64,000 nt of DNA from RI-153 sp963752935 (GCA_963752935.1 CAVWAL010000022.1:1-64000); one strand, 5' to 3'. Shown: positions 22,888 through 32,042, counted from the first letter of the stretch. Program-made: numbers and translations. Notes: generated from the sequence alone by a model not told the origin.

Positions 22888-24018
22888 ATGATGGAAAGCA
22901 AGCAGGCTGGTACCGAAGCGAAGGCTGACTTCGTGCCTGGGCTGGCCTTAAGCCGGTCGTTTTTCACGGAGGCTGTTCAGCCGATTCTGGGCGAGGAATT
23001 CCCCGATCTGCGCTACGCCGCCGCGCTCCTCGGCAGTGGATCGGAAGTGCTCGGCTTCGACGATGCCATGTCGTCGGATCACCACTGGGGGCCGCGCGTC
23101 CAGTTGTTTGTTGACGAGGCCGCGCATGGCCGATACGCCGCAGCGATCCATGAGCGGTTGCGCCATCGGCTGCCACATTCGTTTGGCGGTTACCCTACCA
23201 ATTTCAGCGAACCTGATCCCAATGACAACGGTGTGCAGCATCTGCAAACCATCGACAGCGGACCCGTAAACCATCGGGTGTCGGTGTCGACCATTGCCCG
23301 CTTTCTCGATAGTTACCTGAGCTTTGACAGCGCACAGCCCATCGCGCCCGAAGATTGGCTCACCTTCCCGCAGCAGAAGTTGCGTACCCTCGTCGCCGGT
23401 GGCGTCTTTCACGACGAGATGGGGCTGGCGGAGATGCGGGCGCGCTTCGCCTGGTATCCGCATGACCTCTGGCTTTACCTGCTGGCGGCGGGCTGGGCCC
23501 GCATCGGCCAGGAAGAACACCTGATGGGCCGCGCCGGTTTCGCGGGCGATGAAATTGGATCGGCGCTGCTGGGGAGCCGGCTGGTGCGCGACGTCATGCG
23601 CCTCTGCTTCTTGATGGAGCGCCAATACGCGCCTTACCCCAAATGGTTCGGCAGCGCCTTCGCCCGCCTCGACTGCGCGCAAGAATTTTCGGCTACATTG
23701 CGCCGGGCCCTGGCAGCGGAAACATGGCAGGCGCGCCAGGACGCGCTGATCCCCGCCTACGAAGCATTGGCCCGGATGCACAACCGGCTGAGCCTCACCG
23801 ATCCACTGCCCGAGACCGTGCGCGACTTCTGGGGCCGGCCGTTCAAAGTCATCGCCATGCAGGGGTTCGGTGATGCCCTGTTGGGCCGCATTACAGACCC
23901 GGCGGTGCACCGGATCGCTCAACGTGCGCTCATCGGCAGTGTCGACCAATTCAGCGACAACACCGATCTGTTGGAAGCCGCCTCATTGCGCACCAACTTA
24001 CGCCAACTCTACACCTGA
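22888..24018 (+). CDS. DUF4037 nucleotidyltransferase-like protein
   Basis: The 376-residue cytoplasmic protein begins with a helical segment. The DUF4037 signature 'LLGSGSEVLGFDDAMSSDHH' then gives the Gly-Ser and acidic positions of the nucleotidyltransferase superfamily. The middle contains 'LTFPQQKLRTLVAGGVFHDE' and 'RFAWYPHDLWLYLLAAGW'. The C-terminal half is helical, as in DUF4037. The usual DHDWG appears here as DHHWG, so one candidate metal ligand may be changed. Function is unknown; related folds transfer nucleotides to small molecules or proteins. GAGG precedes the ATG. The gap to the next gene is 11 bp. Confidence 0.8.
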   Translation: MMESKQAGTEAKADFVPGLALSRSFFTEAVQPILGEEFPDLRYAAALLGSGSEVLGFDDAMSSDHHWGPRVQLFVDEAAHGRYAAAIHERLRHRLPHSFGGYPTNFSEPDPNDNGVQHLQTIDSGPVNHRVSVSTIARFLDSYLSFDSAQPIAPEDWLTFPQQKLRTLVAGGVFHDEMGLAEMRARFAWYPHDLWLYLLAAGWARIGQEEHLMGRAGFAGDEIGSALLGSRLVRDVMRLCFLMERQYAPYPKWFGSAFARLDCAQEFSATLRRALAAETWQARQDALIPAYEALARMHNRLSLTDPLPETVRDFWGRPFKVIAMQGFGDALLGRITDPAVHRIAQRALIGSVDQFSDNTDLLEAASLRTNLRQLYT

Positions 24019-24029
24019 CCCTGGAGACG

Positions 24030-25562
24030 ATGAAGATGCCCGGCACAAGCCTGGATGATCTGTCACCCAATGCTCGTTCGCTTACACTGGAATCGATCGA
24101 TTGGTCGAGCCAATACTGGGATCCATCGCGGGCACTGCTGGCCCTCGATTCCGAGAATCTGGACGGCCCCATCCACCACAGCGTGCGTAACTCCTCCTGG
24201 TATGCGCTGGGGCTGCTCATGCGCAACCAGGACGGCGATCTCGAACGCGCCATACGGACGTTTCATGCCGTGTTGGATTATCAATTCGATGAGCCGGGGA
24301 CGCCCTTTCACGGCACGTTCTACCGTGCGCCGCAAGAAGCTCACCCGCCCGTGGACGCCATCATGTGGCGACATTACGATCCCAACTGGCGGCAGTTCAT
24401 CGGCACCACCTTGATGCTGGCGTTGGATGAGTACGCCGATCGCCTGCCCGCCGATCTCATTGCACGCATGGATCGTTCCATCGAACTGGCCATTGTGGGG
24501 GAACCACCCGATCGCTGTGCTCCCCACTACACCAACATCGCCTTGATGAAGGCCGCCCTCATGACATGGGCCGGTGACCGTTACAATCGCCCCGATTGGG
24601 CTGCAGAAGGCGAGCGCTTCGGCCAGGCCGCCTACGACGTCTTTCGCCGGCATGGCACCTTCCACGAATACAACTCGCCCACTTACTACGGCGTGAACTT
24701 CTATGCCCTGGCGCTATGGCGGCGCTATTCCCGGTCGGCGCAACTCGCTGCACAGGGGGCGGAAATGGAGGCCGCACTCTGGCGCGATGTGGCCGCATTC
24801 TATCACGCCGGATTGGGCAACGTGGCGGGTCCATACAGCCGTACCTATGGCATGGACATGCACAAGTACGGCGCTCTGCTGGGCATGTCGATCTGGCTGG
24901 CCGTCGGTCGCAAGTTGGCGCCCTTCCCCCGTGAGCGTGGCATGTTCGCCCACGGACACGACTTCTGTTATGGACCGGCGATGGCATTGGCGGGCAGCGA
25001 GGTTCCCGCCGATGCCCTGCCCCACCTGCGCGCCTTCCAGGGCGAGCGGATCATTGAGCGGCGCCTGCCCACCACGCACGAGCGCACCGCCAGCGCATGG
25101 ATCGGCGCAAGTGTGATGGTTGGGGCCGAATCGTTACGCCTCACAAGCGAAGTGCCGGGCGTCATCCCTGGGCTGGATAGCCCACAATACCATCCTGTGA
25201 CTATGCACTGGGCCATGCCCGATGGCGATGTTGGCTGGATGCGCCTGCGTCACCTGGGGCCGGTGGACGCCCGCGCCGCCGTTGGGCGGCTGACGATTGT
25301 GGGGCCGCTGGCGCCGTCGGGGATGGACCGCTACGGCGACATGCACCGGTCCTACGTCTTCGAGATGGCCTGCAACGCCGCGTCCGGCACCGACATCAGC
25401 GCCGAAAAGTGGATTCTGCCCGGTCTCACCGTTCACGTGCAGAGCGATCTCCCGGCGCCGGATATTTCCATCGACGGCGACCTGATCTACGTTACCTATG
25501 TGCTGCCCCTGGATCGGCCATCTGCTACCTTTGAGCTTGTCCTGGTCTCAGATAACACGTGA
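24030..25562 (+). CDS. Putative alpha/alpha-barrel protein of unknown function
   Basis: The 510-residue protein has no signal peptide. Repeated amphipathic helices carry Trp/Tyr-rich motifs such as 'SSWYALGLLMRNQDGDLERA', 'DPNWRQFIGTTLMLALDEY', 'HEYNSPTYYGVNFYALALW' and 'YSRTYGMDMHKYGALLGMSI'. These suggest an (alpha/alpha)-toroid like that of glycoside hydrolases or polysaccharide lyases, followed by a beta-sandwich in the last 150 residues. I cannot assign a family or a catalytic residue with confidence. It lies in the middle of a tight co-directional cluster with an amidohydrolase and a cyclase, so it may act on the same compound. Confidence 0.6.
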   Translation: MKMPGTSLDDLSPNARSLTLESIDWSSQYWDPSRALLALDSENLDGPIHHSVRNSSWYALGLLMRNQDGDLERAIRTFHAVLDYQFDEPGTPFHGTFYRAPQEAHPPVDAIMWRHYDPNWRQFIGTTLMLALDEYADRLPADLIARMDRSIELAIVGEPPDRCAPHYTNIALMKAALMTWAGDRYNRPDWAAEGERFGQAAYDVFRRHGTFHEYNSPTYYGVNFYALALWRRYSRSAQLAAQGAEMEAALWRDVAAFYHAGLGNVAGPYSRTYGMDMHKYGALLGMSIWLAVGRKLAPFPRERGMFAHGHDFCYGPAMALAGSEVPADALPHLRAFQGERIIERRLPTTHERTASAWIGASVMVGAESLRLTSEVPGVIPGLDSPQYHPVTMHWAMPDGDVGWMRLRHLGPVDARAAVGRLTIVGPLAPSGMDRYGDMHRSYVFEMACNAASGTDISAEKWILPGLTVHVQSDLPAPDISIDGDLIYVTYVLPLDRPSATFELVLVSDNT

Positions 25563-25594
25563 CACTCAAACCAATCCTGCCTACGGAGCGACCC

Positions 25595-26245
25595 ATGCCC
25601 CCCAAATTGATCGACCTGACCCAAGTTATCGAACCGACCGGCGCCGATGTGCCGCGCAAGTTTGTGGTCAATATCCACAACGCGCTGCACGAAGTCGAAG
25701 GCAAGCAACGTCCTCAAGGCGAATGGTACATTATGAGCGATGTGGAACTGATGAACCACGTAGGCACCCATATCGAAACGCCCTTCCACTGTTTGAAGGA
25801 GGGCGCGGACCTTTCTCAGATTGGGCTGGACCAACTGTGTGGTGAGGCGGTGATCCTCGATCTGCGCGGCGCAGAAGCCGAATTTGGCGTCACGCTGGAA
25901 CAGGTCCGGGCCGCGGCCTCAGCGGCAGGTGGCATCCGCCGTGGGGATATCGTCTTTGGGCAGATGGGCAAGACACGTTACTTTTCCACTGAGGGGTTGC
26001 GCTGGATCGTTGAGCAGGGAATCAAATTGATGGGCGTCGACTCGGGGGGTGTAGAGCTCTCGCACGACAAGAGCCATGCCAACATCAACCACCTGCTACT
26101 CTTTCGCGCCGGCATTCCACTGATTGAGAATCTGGCCAACCTGGATCAACTCAGCCAGGCGCGTGTCCAGGTTTACGCCCTGCCCGTCCCCGTGCGCGGG
26201 CTGGACGCCTTTCCACTGCGCGTGGTGGCGGTTGAGACAAACTGA
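25595..26245 (+). CDS. Cyclase family protein (kynurenine formamidase-like)
   Basis: The 216-residue protein begins MPPKLIDLTQVIEP and has the PF04199 metal-binding motif 'NHVGTHIETPFH' near residues 52-63. It also has 'GEAVILDLRG', 'GDIVFGQMG', 'LMGVDSGGVELSHDKSHANIN' and 'IPLIENLANLDQL'. Family members are Zn or Mn hydrolases such as arylformamidase. The substrate here is unknown because no tryptophan-degradation genes are nearby. The ATG at 25595 has GGAG upstream; a GTG overlapping the end of the previous gene is less likely. It is the last gene of the four-gene unit and converges with the GNAT gene 28 bp away. Confidence 0.88.
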   Translation: MPPKLIDLTQVIEPTGADVPRKFVVNIHNALHEVEGKQRPQGEWYIMSDVELMNHVGTHIETPFHCLKEGADLSQIGLDQLCGEAVILDLRGAEAEFGVTLEQVRAAASAAGGIRRGDIVFGQMGKTRYFSTEGLRWIVEQGIKLMGVDSGGVELSHDKSHANINHLLLFRAGIPLIENLANLDQLSQARVQVYALPVPVRGLDAFPLRVVAVETN

Positions 26246-26273
26246 GAGATTGGAGATCGCTTCCCTGCAAAGG

Positions 26274-27155
26274 TTACTCTTTGGGCTGGAAGATATAGTG
26301 CCATCCGTGATCCGGCAGCAGCGTGCAGTCGACAACCTGATAGCCGGCGCTGAAACAGGATTCGGCGGTCTCGCGCAAGAAGTACCGCCATTCCAGCAGT
26401 AAGCCCGCTTCGACTCTGATCGATGCCACACTTTCAGGAACTGGCACAGCGATGGGCTGTCCATCAAACGTCAGGTTGGGAGCAACGGGCGCGTTGACAT
26501 GGATGCTGGGGCCAACTCGCCGCGTAGGCAGGATCGTCAGGTGAGACGCCATCCAATCGACAGGCTCTTGTTGCGCCGCCAGTGCATTTTCCACACGTTC
26601 GCTGCGCAGATACCAATCGACCTGAAACCGATCGCTGGGCATCCCGGCGTTGAGGTGATCCTGCATTTCGCCGTACTGATTGCGTTTGTAGGTTGAACAG
26701 AGCGCGCCCAGGCGGTGAATGTTAAAGGCTCCGTTGATCCGTTGCAGCGGATCGTAGGTCCATGTGACCCAGTCTGTGATTCCCTGATCGAGGAGGATCT
26801 GGCGTTGGGCCAATTTCAGGCGCAACCCTACGCCGCGTCCGTGCCAATGCTGCAGGACGCCGACCATGTGGCTACAGAACTTGGTCTTCACGGCGTTACC
26901 CTCTTCAGCGAGGCCGGGCCAGCCAAAGGCAATGCCCACCATCCTGCCGGAACTCGCCGGGCCATCTTCGGCAAACGCGCCAAGCAGCATCCCACCGTTC
27001 TGTGCTTGTGTAACCAGCACATGAACAGGCACGATCTCGGTATCAGGTTCGCCGACCCAGACGCGGTGCTGGATCTCCTGGAAATTCTTGCAATCTTCGA
27101 CGCTGATCAAAGGGCGGACGGTGATCTCGGGTGCAGCGGGTGCGGTATTCATCAA
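26274..27155 (-). CDS. GNAT-superfamily acetyltransferase (COG3375-like)
   Basis: The 293-residue protein has the layout of COG3375 predicted acetyltransferases. 'ITVRPLISVEDCKNFQEIQH.VW' leads to 'GGMLLGAFAEDG....GRMVGIAFGWPG' and the acyl-CoA-binding region 'FCSHMVGVLQHWHGRGVGLRLKLAQR'. 'VTWTYDPLQRINGAFNIHRLGA' and a C-terminal domain with 'VDWYLRS' follow. The acceptor is unknown. It is downstream of the RlmD-like gene on the same strand, separated by a family P palindrome. Confidence 0.8.
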   Translation of the reverse strand: MMNTAPAAPEITVRPLISVEDCKNFQEIQHRVWVGEPDTEIVPVHVLVTQAQNGGMLLGAFAEDGPASSGRMVGIAFGWPGLAEEGNAVKTKFCSHMVGVLQHWHGRGVGLRLKLAQRQILLDQGITDWVTWTYDPLQRINGAFNIHRLGALCSTYKRNQYGEMQDHLNAGMPSDRFQVDWYLRSERVENALAAQQEPVDWMASHLTILPTRRVGPSIHVNAPVAPNLTFDGQPIAVPVPESVASIRVEAGLLLEWRYFLRETAESCFSAGYQVVDCTLLPDHGWHYIFQPKE

Positions 27156-27200
27156 TGGCTCAGGTCCGAATCAGTGAATGAAGGGTAGAATTGGATGTTG

Positions 27201-27309
27201 TGTCAAGCATGAGATGATGGTACGGGCGCTGCTTGCCGCGCCCATTCGGCACAGGGCGCGGCAAGCAGCGCCCGTACGAGATTGCAATCGATTCACAGAT
27301 GACGTGACA
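27201..27309. repeat. palindromic intergenic element, family P, copy 2
   Basis: A 24-bp perfect inverted repeat (27220-27243 and 27254-27277) is flanked by TGTCAAGCATGAGATGAT on the left and a TGACGTGACA end on the right. The left flank matches the right flank of copy 1 in reverse complement. The element abuts the 3' end of the RlmD-like gene. Confidence 0.85.
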
Positions 27310-28770
27310 CTAACGTACACGATCAAAGCGGATCACCACGGTGACTGCATCTTGCTGGGGTTGCAGGTCAACCGGTTGAATGGAGACCAGTTGAAAACGG
27401 GCGGCCCTGGCATAGGCGATGAGGGTGGCCAATGTGTCCAGGGCGTCAACAACCACGGCCACACGCAAGATCCCCAGCCGATCCAGATGGCGGAAGATGA
27501 CATCGTCTACTTCGGGCGTGGTGGGCGTAAGCAGCGCCACGTTCGTTTCGTACTCGCCGCGGTGTAAATGATCGAGGACGCGTCGCACCCGTCCGCGGTG
27601 AAGGGCGACGTTGTCTGTGCCCGCGATATTGGCTTCCAACGCGGCCACAGGCAATTCTTCATTTTCGACGGCGATGACGGTGGCTGCATGTTGCGCCACC
27701 CCACGCGTAATGATCCCGGCGCCCGCCCAAAGGTGGATCACATGTTCGAACGGCTGAACTTCGAGTACTGACGCCACGACAGCGCCAATCACTTCGTCAC
27801 CGAGCAGATGTGGGGAAACGACCGGGGCGCCGCCCATAGCCGGGTAGGCCACCAGCGATTCCTCACCCCAGCCGACCGTGTAGGTCCAGTCGCCGACGAT
27901 CAGTTCGACGGCATCCAGATCATCGCGCTGAGGACGGCGCAGTAGTACGTTGACCGGCAAATCAAGTTCGAGATCAGGAATGTCCCCGCTGCGGCTTTCC
28001 AAAACGACGGTGCCCTGATGATTGTCGCTCACTTCGCTGGCCGTGCCGCCCACAGAAAGCTCAATGCTCATCAGATCGCGGGCAAGTGCACTGCCGTCGG
28101 CTTCGTCCACGGCAAAGGCGGCAAAGAGATCGGCCAACTGCGGATGCTGGAGCAGACAGAAGTCGACGGGCATCAGCAACGATGTTGTGTGATCGGCTCG
28201 ATACGCCTGGCGGGTCGGCAGGCAGCGGCGTCCTCGGGGGTCGAGGCGGAAGGTCATCTGCGTCAGGTAGCCATAGTCCAGGGCGACATCTTCCTCTTGG
28301 TAAGGATCACCCAACGCAACCACCTCGGCCACCACTTTCGCGGCGGCCTCGCGTTGATGACGAACTGCACCTTTGAAGATCGACGCCCGCACCAATTCCT
28401 CGATGATCATCGTGCGTTTCAGAGTCAACTGTTCATCGTAGGCAATGTGCTGCCAGGCGCACCCGGCACAGCGCGGCAGCCCATCGGGGTTCAACTGTGT
28501 GCCATCAGGCAGGCTGACAGGCTGCGGCGGACCAAAGTAGGGGCACGGCGGCGTCACCCGTTGGGCGGAGGCCTCCACAACCCGGCGCAACCGTCCGTTC
28601 AACTGAGGCAACGAGGCATCGGCCATCTCCTCGTCTTCGATGTCGACGACCACGCGTTCGCCGGGGATCGCGTCCGCCACCAGTACGGGTCTGCCATCAT
28701 CAGGGTGAAGCCCGACGGCTTCACCGCCGGTTGCGATTGTGGTAAGGGTAAGCTCTATGGACTGCGCCAT
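27310..28770 (-). CDS. RlmD/TrmA-like protein (TRAM + methyltransferase-like), catalytic motifs missing
   Basis: The 486-residue protein starts with a TRAM domain ('IELTLTTIATGGEAVGLHPDDGRPVLV..AIPGERVVVDI'). It keeps the iron-sulfur cysteine pattern (CPYFG ... RCAGCAWQHIAYDEQLTLKR) and an overall RlmD/TrmA layout. In active enzymes the methyltransferase domain has a DLYCG-type SAM motif, DPPRxG and a catalytic SCNP. Here the corresponding stretches read HLWAGAGIITRG, LLTPTTPEVD and VVVDALDTLA, so the catalytic cysteine is absent. It may be a non-catalytic RNA-binding paralogue. The ATG at 28770 is chosen because the TRAM domain begins there. Confidence 0.8.
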   Translation of the reverse strand: MAQSIELTLTTIATGGEAVGLHPDDGRPVLVADAIPGERVVVDIEDEEMADASLPQLNGRLRRVVEASAQRVTPPCPYFGPPQPVSLPDGTQLNPDGLPRCAGCAWQHIAYDEQLTLKRTMIIEELVRASIFKGAVRHQREAAAKVVAEVVALGDPYQEEDVALDYGYLTQMTFRLDPRGRRCLPTRQAYRADHTTSLLMPVDFCLLQHPQLADLFAAFAVDEADGSALARDLMSIELSVGGTASEVSDNHQGTVVLESRSGDIPDLELDLPVNVLLRRPQRDDLDAVELIVGDWTYTVGWGEESLVAYPAMGGAPVVSPHLLGDEVIGAVVASVLEVQPFEHVIHLWAGAGIITRGVAQHAATVIAVENEELPVAALEANIAGTDNVALHRGRVRRVLDHLHRGEYETNVALLTPTTPEVDDVIFRHLDRLGILRVAVVVDALDTLATLIAYARAARFQLVSIQPVDLQPQQDAVTVVIRFDRVR

Positions 28771-28897
28771 GCAGGCAATTGTCTCTTTCCATCGGGAACT
28801 GGTCGGCCAGATCGAATCAGCATCTTGCCCGCTGATTGTACCCTCCAGCGCCATCCATAGCAAGCTATCGCAGTCTGTGCAGAGAGTGTTGCGGCGG

Positions 28898-28926
28898 TTG
28901 TGAAAAGTGGCGGCTGGCGCTATACT
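28898..28926 (+). promoter_or_regulatory. sigma-70-type promoter of the LysM gene
   Basis: TTGTGA (28898-28903) and TATACT (28921-28926) are spaced by 17 bases. Transcription would begin near 28933, about 110 nt before the LysM start codon. The context GCTATACTAG is the same as in the lgt promoter. Confidence 0.7.
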
Positions 28927-29042
28927 AGGCGACGGCGCACCCCGTCGGTCGTCCACCGAGTCAGGCATTCATACGCCATTCAGGCCACGTTGCTCGTTAA
29001 CCGTCAATTCCTAGATTCCGCATTTACCCAAGGGAGCAGAAC

Positions 29043-30857
29043 ATGAACCGGCTGCCTACGTTTTCAACACGCCGCGCTCAGAAAGCGCAAACCGTTGCCC
29101 CGATCGACAAACAGTCGCTTCAGATCAGCCGTCTGCTTTTGTGGATGATGGCGGCGCTGTTGGCCGTACTCGCCACCACATCCGTTCTCGCCCAGGACGA
29201 TGGGTACACGTACACCGTCCAACCTGGTGACAACTGGTCGAGCGTGGCATTGCGTGTTGGCCTGACCGTAAAAGAACTACGCGCCGCCAATCCACAGGCC
29301 ATTCGCTCAACCGGATGGCTGATCGTCGGTGAAAAGCTTTTCATCCCTACTCCGCCCGAAGTCAAGCAAGTCTACTACGAAGTCCAGCGCGGGGATGGGT
29401 GGTCGATGATTGCCAAGGAGTACGGCATTCCCACCCGGTTGTTGCAGGCGGCAAATCCACGCTCACTGCGCGCCGGGCAAGTCTTGTACGTGGGCGAGAG
29501 GCTGTTGATCCCCACTGCCGCCGAAGCGCAGCCTACCAGTGCCACAACGCCAACCCCGACGGACGAACCTGTTGAAGAGGCCGCCGTGGTGGAAGTGGTG
29601 GTGGTGACGGACGAACCCACAGCGGAGCCTGCCGAAGGGCGAACCTCCGGACAGACTGAAGAATCGACACCGGAGGCAACGGTCGATCCGCTTTCGTTGC
29701 TGCCCGAATGTCCGCTCGCCTTTGAGGAGTACCCGCCGGCGATCCTGGCCGTCCTCAACAGTGGACCGACCGGCCGCGATCTGCTGATCACCTACCTGGA
29801 AACCTGTGGCATCGACGAAAGCGCAGCGATCACTCCGCTCGATCTGGGCGACGACGGTGAAGATGTCATCCTGACTTACGAGACCAGTGAAACGGACGCG
29901 CGCAGTTCGGTGGCGCGTCGCAGTGAACTGCTGATCCTCAGCGGAGACGCCGCCGAAGGCTTCGAGGTTGCCTATACGGCCTACGCCGCCGGCAGCGTCG
30001 AACTCCTCTCCACCGAGGACATTAACAATGACGACCGGCCTGATGTGGTCTGGATCGACACGACCTGCGGGGCCAGCACCTGCTTCGATACCGTCTACGT
30101 GCGCAGTTGGGATGGCTCATCCTGGCGCGATTGGACGGAAGGCACCGTCACCATGGCCTCCGCCGAGGTGACCCTGACCGATGCAGACGACAGTGTCGAC
30201 GGGCAGGAATTGCAGATCACAGGCGGGCAGTACGGCAGTTTCGGGGCCGGCCCCCAACGTGTGCGAACCGAAATCTGGGGCAGCGTCGACGGCGGCCCCT
30301 ACACCATGCTGTCCGAGACATTTGAGAGCAGCGACTGTCTTTATCACACAATCCTTGATGCCAATCAGGCTTTTGCCGCAGCCGACTTTGATGCGGCGCA
30401 GACCCTTTACGAACGCGCGGCCAGCGACGAAAGCCTGACTGCCTGTTGGACCCGTGCGGACGAACTCGACGAACTGCGCAGCTTCGCCTGGTTCCGGCTG
30501 GGCCTCATCACCGGCTACCGGGGTGAAGTGGAGGATACCGAAGCGTTGATCGCTCAGTTGGTCGAATCCTACGCCGATATGCCTTACGCAGATATCGGTC
30601 AGCGCTGGCTCGACGCCTACCTGGATAGTGGCGATTTGAAGGTGGCCTGCACGCAGATCAATGAGTATGCGGCAGGCGCAGGAGCCGCCGCCGTGGAAAT
30701 GCTGGCCGACTATGGGTATGCCAATCCGTCCTTTGCCGCCGGCGACGTTTGCCCGATCCTCAGCGTAGACGCACCGACCATCGAACCACGCGGCGACGGC
30801 ACATCTGACGCCACGTCGAGTCTCAGCAGATTCCTCTGCCGCAACCACCGCGCCTGA
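29043..30857 (+). CDS. Secreted LysM-domain protein, N-terminal part (split by frameshift)
   Basis: A long positively charged N-region and one hydrophobic helix (LLLWMMAALLAVLATTSVLA) form a signal peptide or anchor. Two LysM domains follow at about residues 55-103 ('YTVQPGDNWSSVALRVGLT') and 110-158 ('YEVQRGDGWSMIAKEYGIP'). A Thr/Glu/Pro linker follows, then a repeat module of about 370 residues. The module begins 'LLPECPLAFEEYPPAIL', contains a VCBS-like 'DINNDDRPDVVWID' and ends in TPR-like helices. The last 20 residues (SRFLCRNHRA) look out of frame. The next frame continues with a second module, so this is probably the N-terminal half of one 987-residue protein. A role in wall binding is inferred from LysM. 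Confidence 0.8.
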   Translation: MNRLPTFSTRRAQKAQTVAPIDKQSLQISRLLLWMMAALLAVLATTSVLAQDDGYTYTVQPGDNWSSVALRVGLTVKELRAANPQAIRSTGWLIVGEKLFIPTPPEVKQVYYEVQRGDGWSMIAKEYGIPTRLLQAANPRSLRAGQVLYVGERLLIPTAAEAQPTSATTPTPTDEPVEEAAVVEVVVVTDEPTAEPAEGRTSGQTEESTPEATVDPLSLLPECPLAFEEYPPAILAVLNSGPTGRDLLITYLETCGIDESAAITPLDLGDDGEDVILTYETSETDARSSVARRSELLILSGDAAEGFEVAYTAYAAGSVELLSTEDINNDDRPDVVWIDTTCGASTCFDTVYVRSWDGSSWRDWTEGTVTMASAEVTLTDADDSVDGQELQITGGQYGSFGAGPQRVRTEIWGSVDGGPYTMLSETFESSDCLYHTILDANQAFAAADFDAAQTLYERAASDESLTACWTRADELDELRSFAWFRLGLITGYRGEVEDTEALIAQLVESYADMPYADIGQRWLDAYLDSGDLKVACTQINEYAAGAGAAAVEMLADYGYANPSFAAGDVCPILSVDAPTIEPRGDGTSDATSSLSRFLCRNHRA

Positions 30858-30912
30858 CACGAAAACGCTGGAACTTACCCTGACTGAGGAACTGCCCGAA
30901 TGCCCGGCTACG

Positions 30913-32007
30913 TTGGGCGAGTATGGTGATGTACTGGCCGAGGTGCTGGCGCAGACTGACGACACCCTTGTGCTGGAAACCTGGCTGCGACTGTGCGATG
31001 CCCTCACCGATGATCGGGGTGGGCTGGTGGTCTTCGATCTGAATGAAGACGGTACAGACGATCTGTTTGTCTTTCCTACCATCATCAGCGACCTGGGCTA
31101 CGGTCCTGGCGGCGCCGACGGCGTGCTCATTATCTTTAACCTCGATGATGAGGGCGTCTACAGCGCCGTCTACAATGAGGCCGTTTACGGCCTACCGACC
31201 CTCCTCTCCGTGGGCGACGTCAATGAGGACGGCCAGTCCGAACTCATCTGGCAGGTGGAAAGCTGTTCGACTTTCTGTGTAACCGGCGTACAGTCGCTCA
31301 GTTGGGATGAAGAAAGCGGCACATACGTACAGGGTGTTGTCCCCGGTGCGGCGACGGCTAACGGCGAAGTCTTCATCGAGGCGGTGGGCGAGGATGATCC
31401 TGGCGTTGGGCGGCAGATCCGGTTGGTGGGCGGCCTGAGTGGCACACCCGCCGGTGGCCTGGAAGTTGCCCACGAAGAAGTCTGGCAGAGCATTGACGGC
31501 GGTCCTTTCCGTCGCATTTCGTGGACCTATGACCGTGAGGCCGAAAATGGCGACTGCCTGGCCCTCCATCTGGTCGAAGCGGATGTCGCCATGCAAGCGT
31601 CGGACCTGCTGGGGTATGACGCCGCCATCGACAAGTACGCGGCGGCCCTTGCCAACAGCGATCTGCGGGCGTGCAGCATTTTCGCCATGGAAGAAGATGA
31701 GGAATTGGCCCTGCTCCGTGGGCTGGCTAGCTTCCGCCTGATACAGGCGCAAGCCCTGAGCGGAGACGACGAAGCCGCGGCCGCTACCCTGGCCGAAATG
31801 ACGGCGAATCAACCCGACGCCAAGTACACGACCATCGCCGGCACCTGGCTGGAAAGCTATCAGGCCGACGGTGATGCCGCTGCTGCCTGTGACGGTGTTG
31901 TTGATATCTTCGAGGTGGACAGCAAGCTCTGGCAAGTCACCGATAACTATGGCTATGATCACCCGGCCCTGGCCGCCGAGCAGATCTGTTTCGTCCCATC
32001 CGAATGA
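30913..32007 (+). CDS. Second repeat module of the LysM protein (C-terminal part)
   Basis: This frame is open upstream of 30913 and reads SSAATTAPDTKTLELTLTEE, then 'LPECPATLGEYGDVL'. That is a normal linker and the beginning of a second copy of the module found in the preceding frame. Shared points are 'LPECP', a 'DLNEDGTDDLFVF' calcium-loop-like motif, 'VGDVNEDGQSELIWQVESCSTFCVTGVQSLSWD', 'IDGGPF' and closing helices with 'YGYDHPALAAEQIC' against 'YGYANPSFAAGDVC'. The TTG at 30913 is not a convincing start. The part is best treated as the C-terminus of the gene starting at 29043, displaced by one base. Confidence 0.75.
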   Translation: MGEYGDVLAEVLAQTDDTLVLETWLRLCDALTDDRGGLVVFDLNEDGTDDLFVFPTIISDLGYGPGGADGVLIIFNLDDEGVYSAVYNEAVYGLPTLLSVGDVNEDGQSELIWQVESCSTFCVTGVQSLSWDEESGTYVQGVVPGAATANGEVFIEAVGEDDPGVGRQIRLVGGLSGTPAGGLEVAHEEVWQSIDGGPFRRISWTYDREAENGDCLALHLVEADVAMQASDLLGYDAAIDKYAAALANSDLRACSIFAMEEDEELALLRGLASFRLIQAQALSGDDEAAAATLAEMTANQPDAKYTTIAGTWLESYQADGDAAAACDGVVDIFEVDSKLWQVTDNYGYDHPALAAEQICFVPSE

Positions 32008-32042
32008 GTAACTGGTTACTCTGTAACCAATATTGTTGTGGA

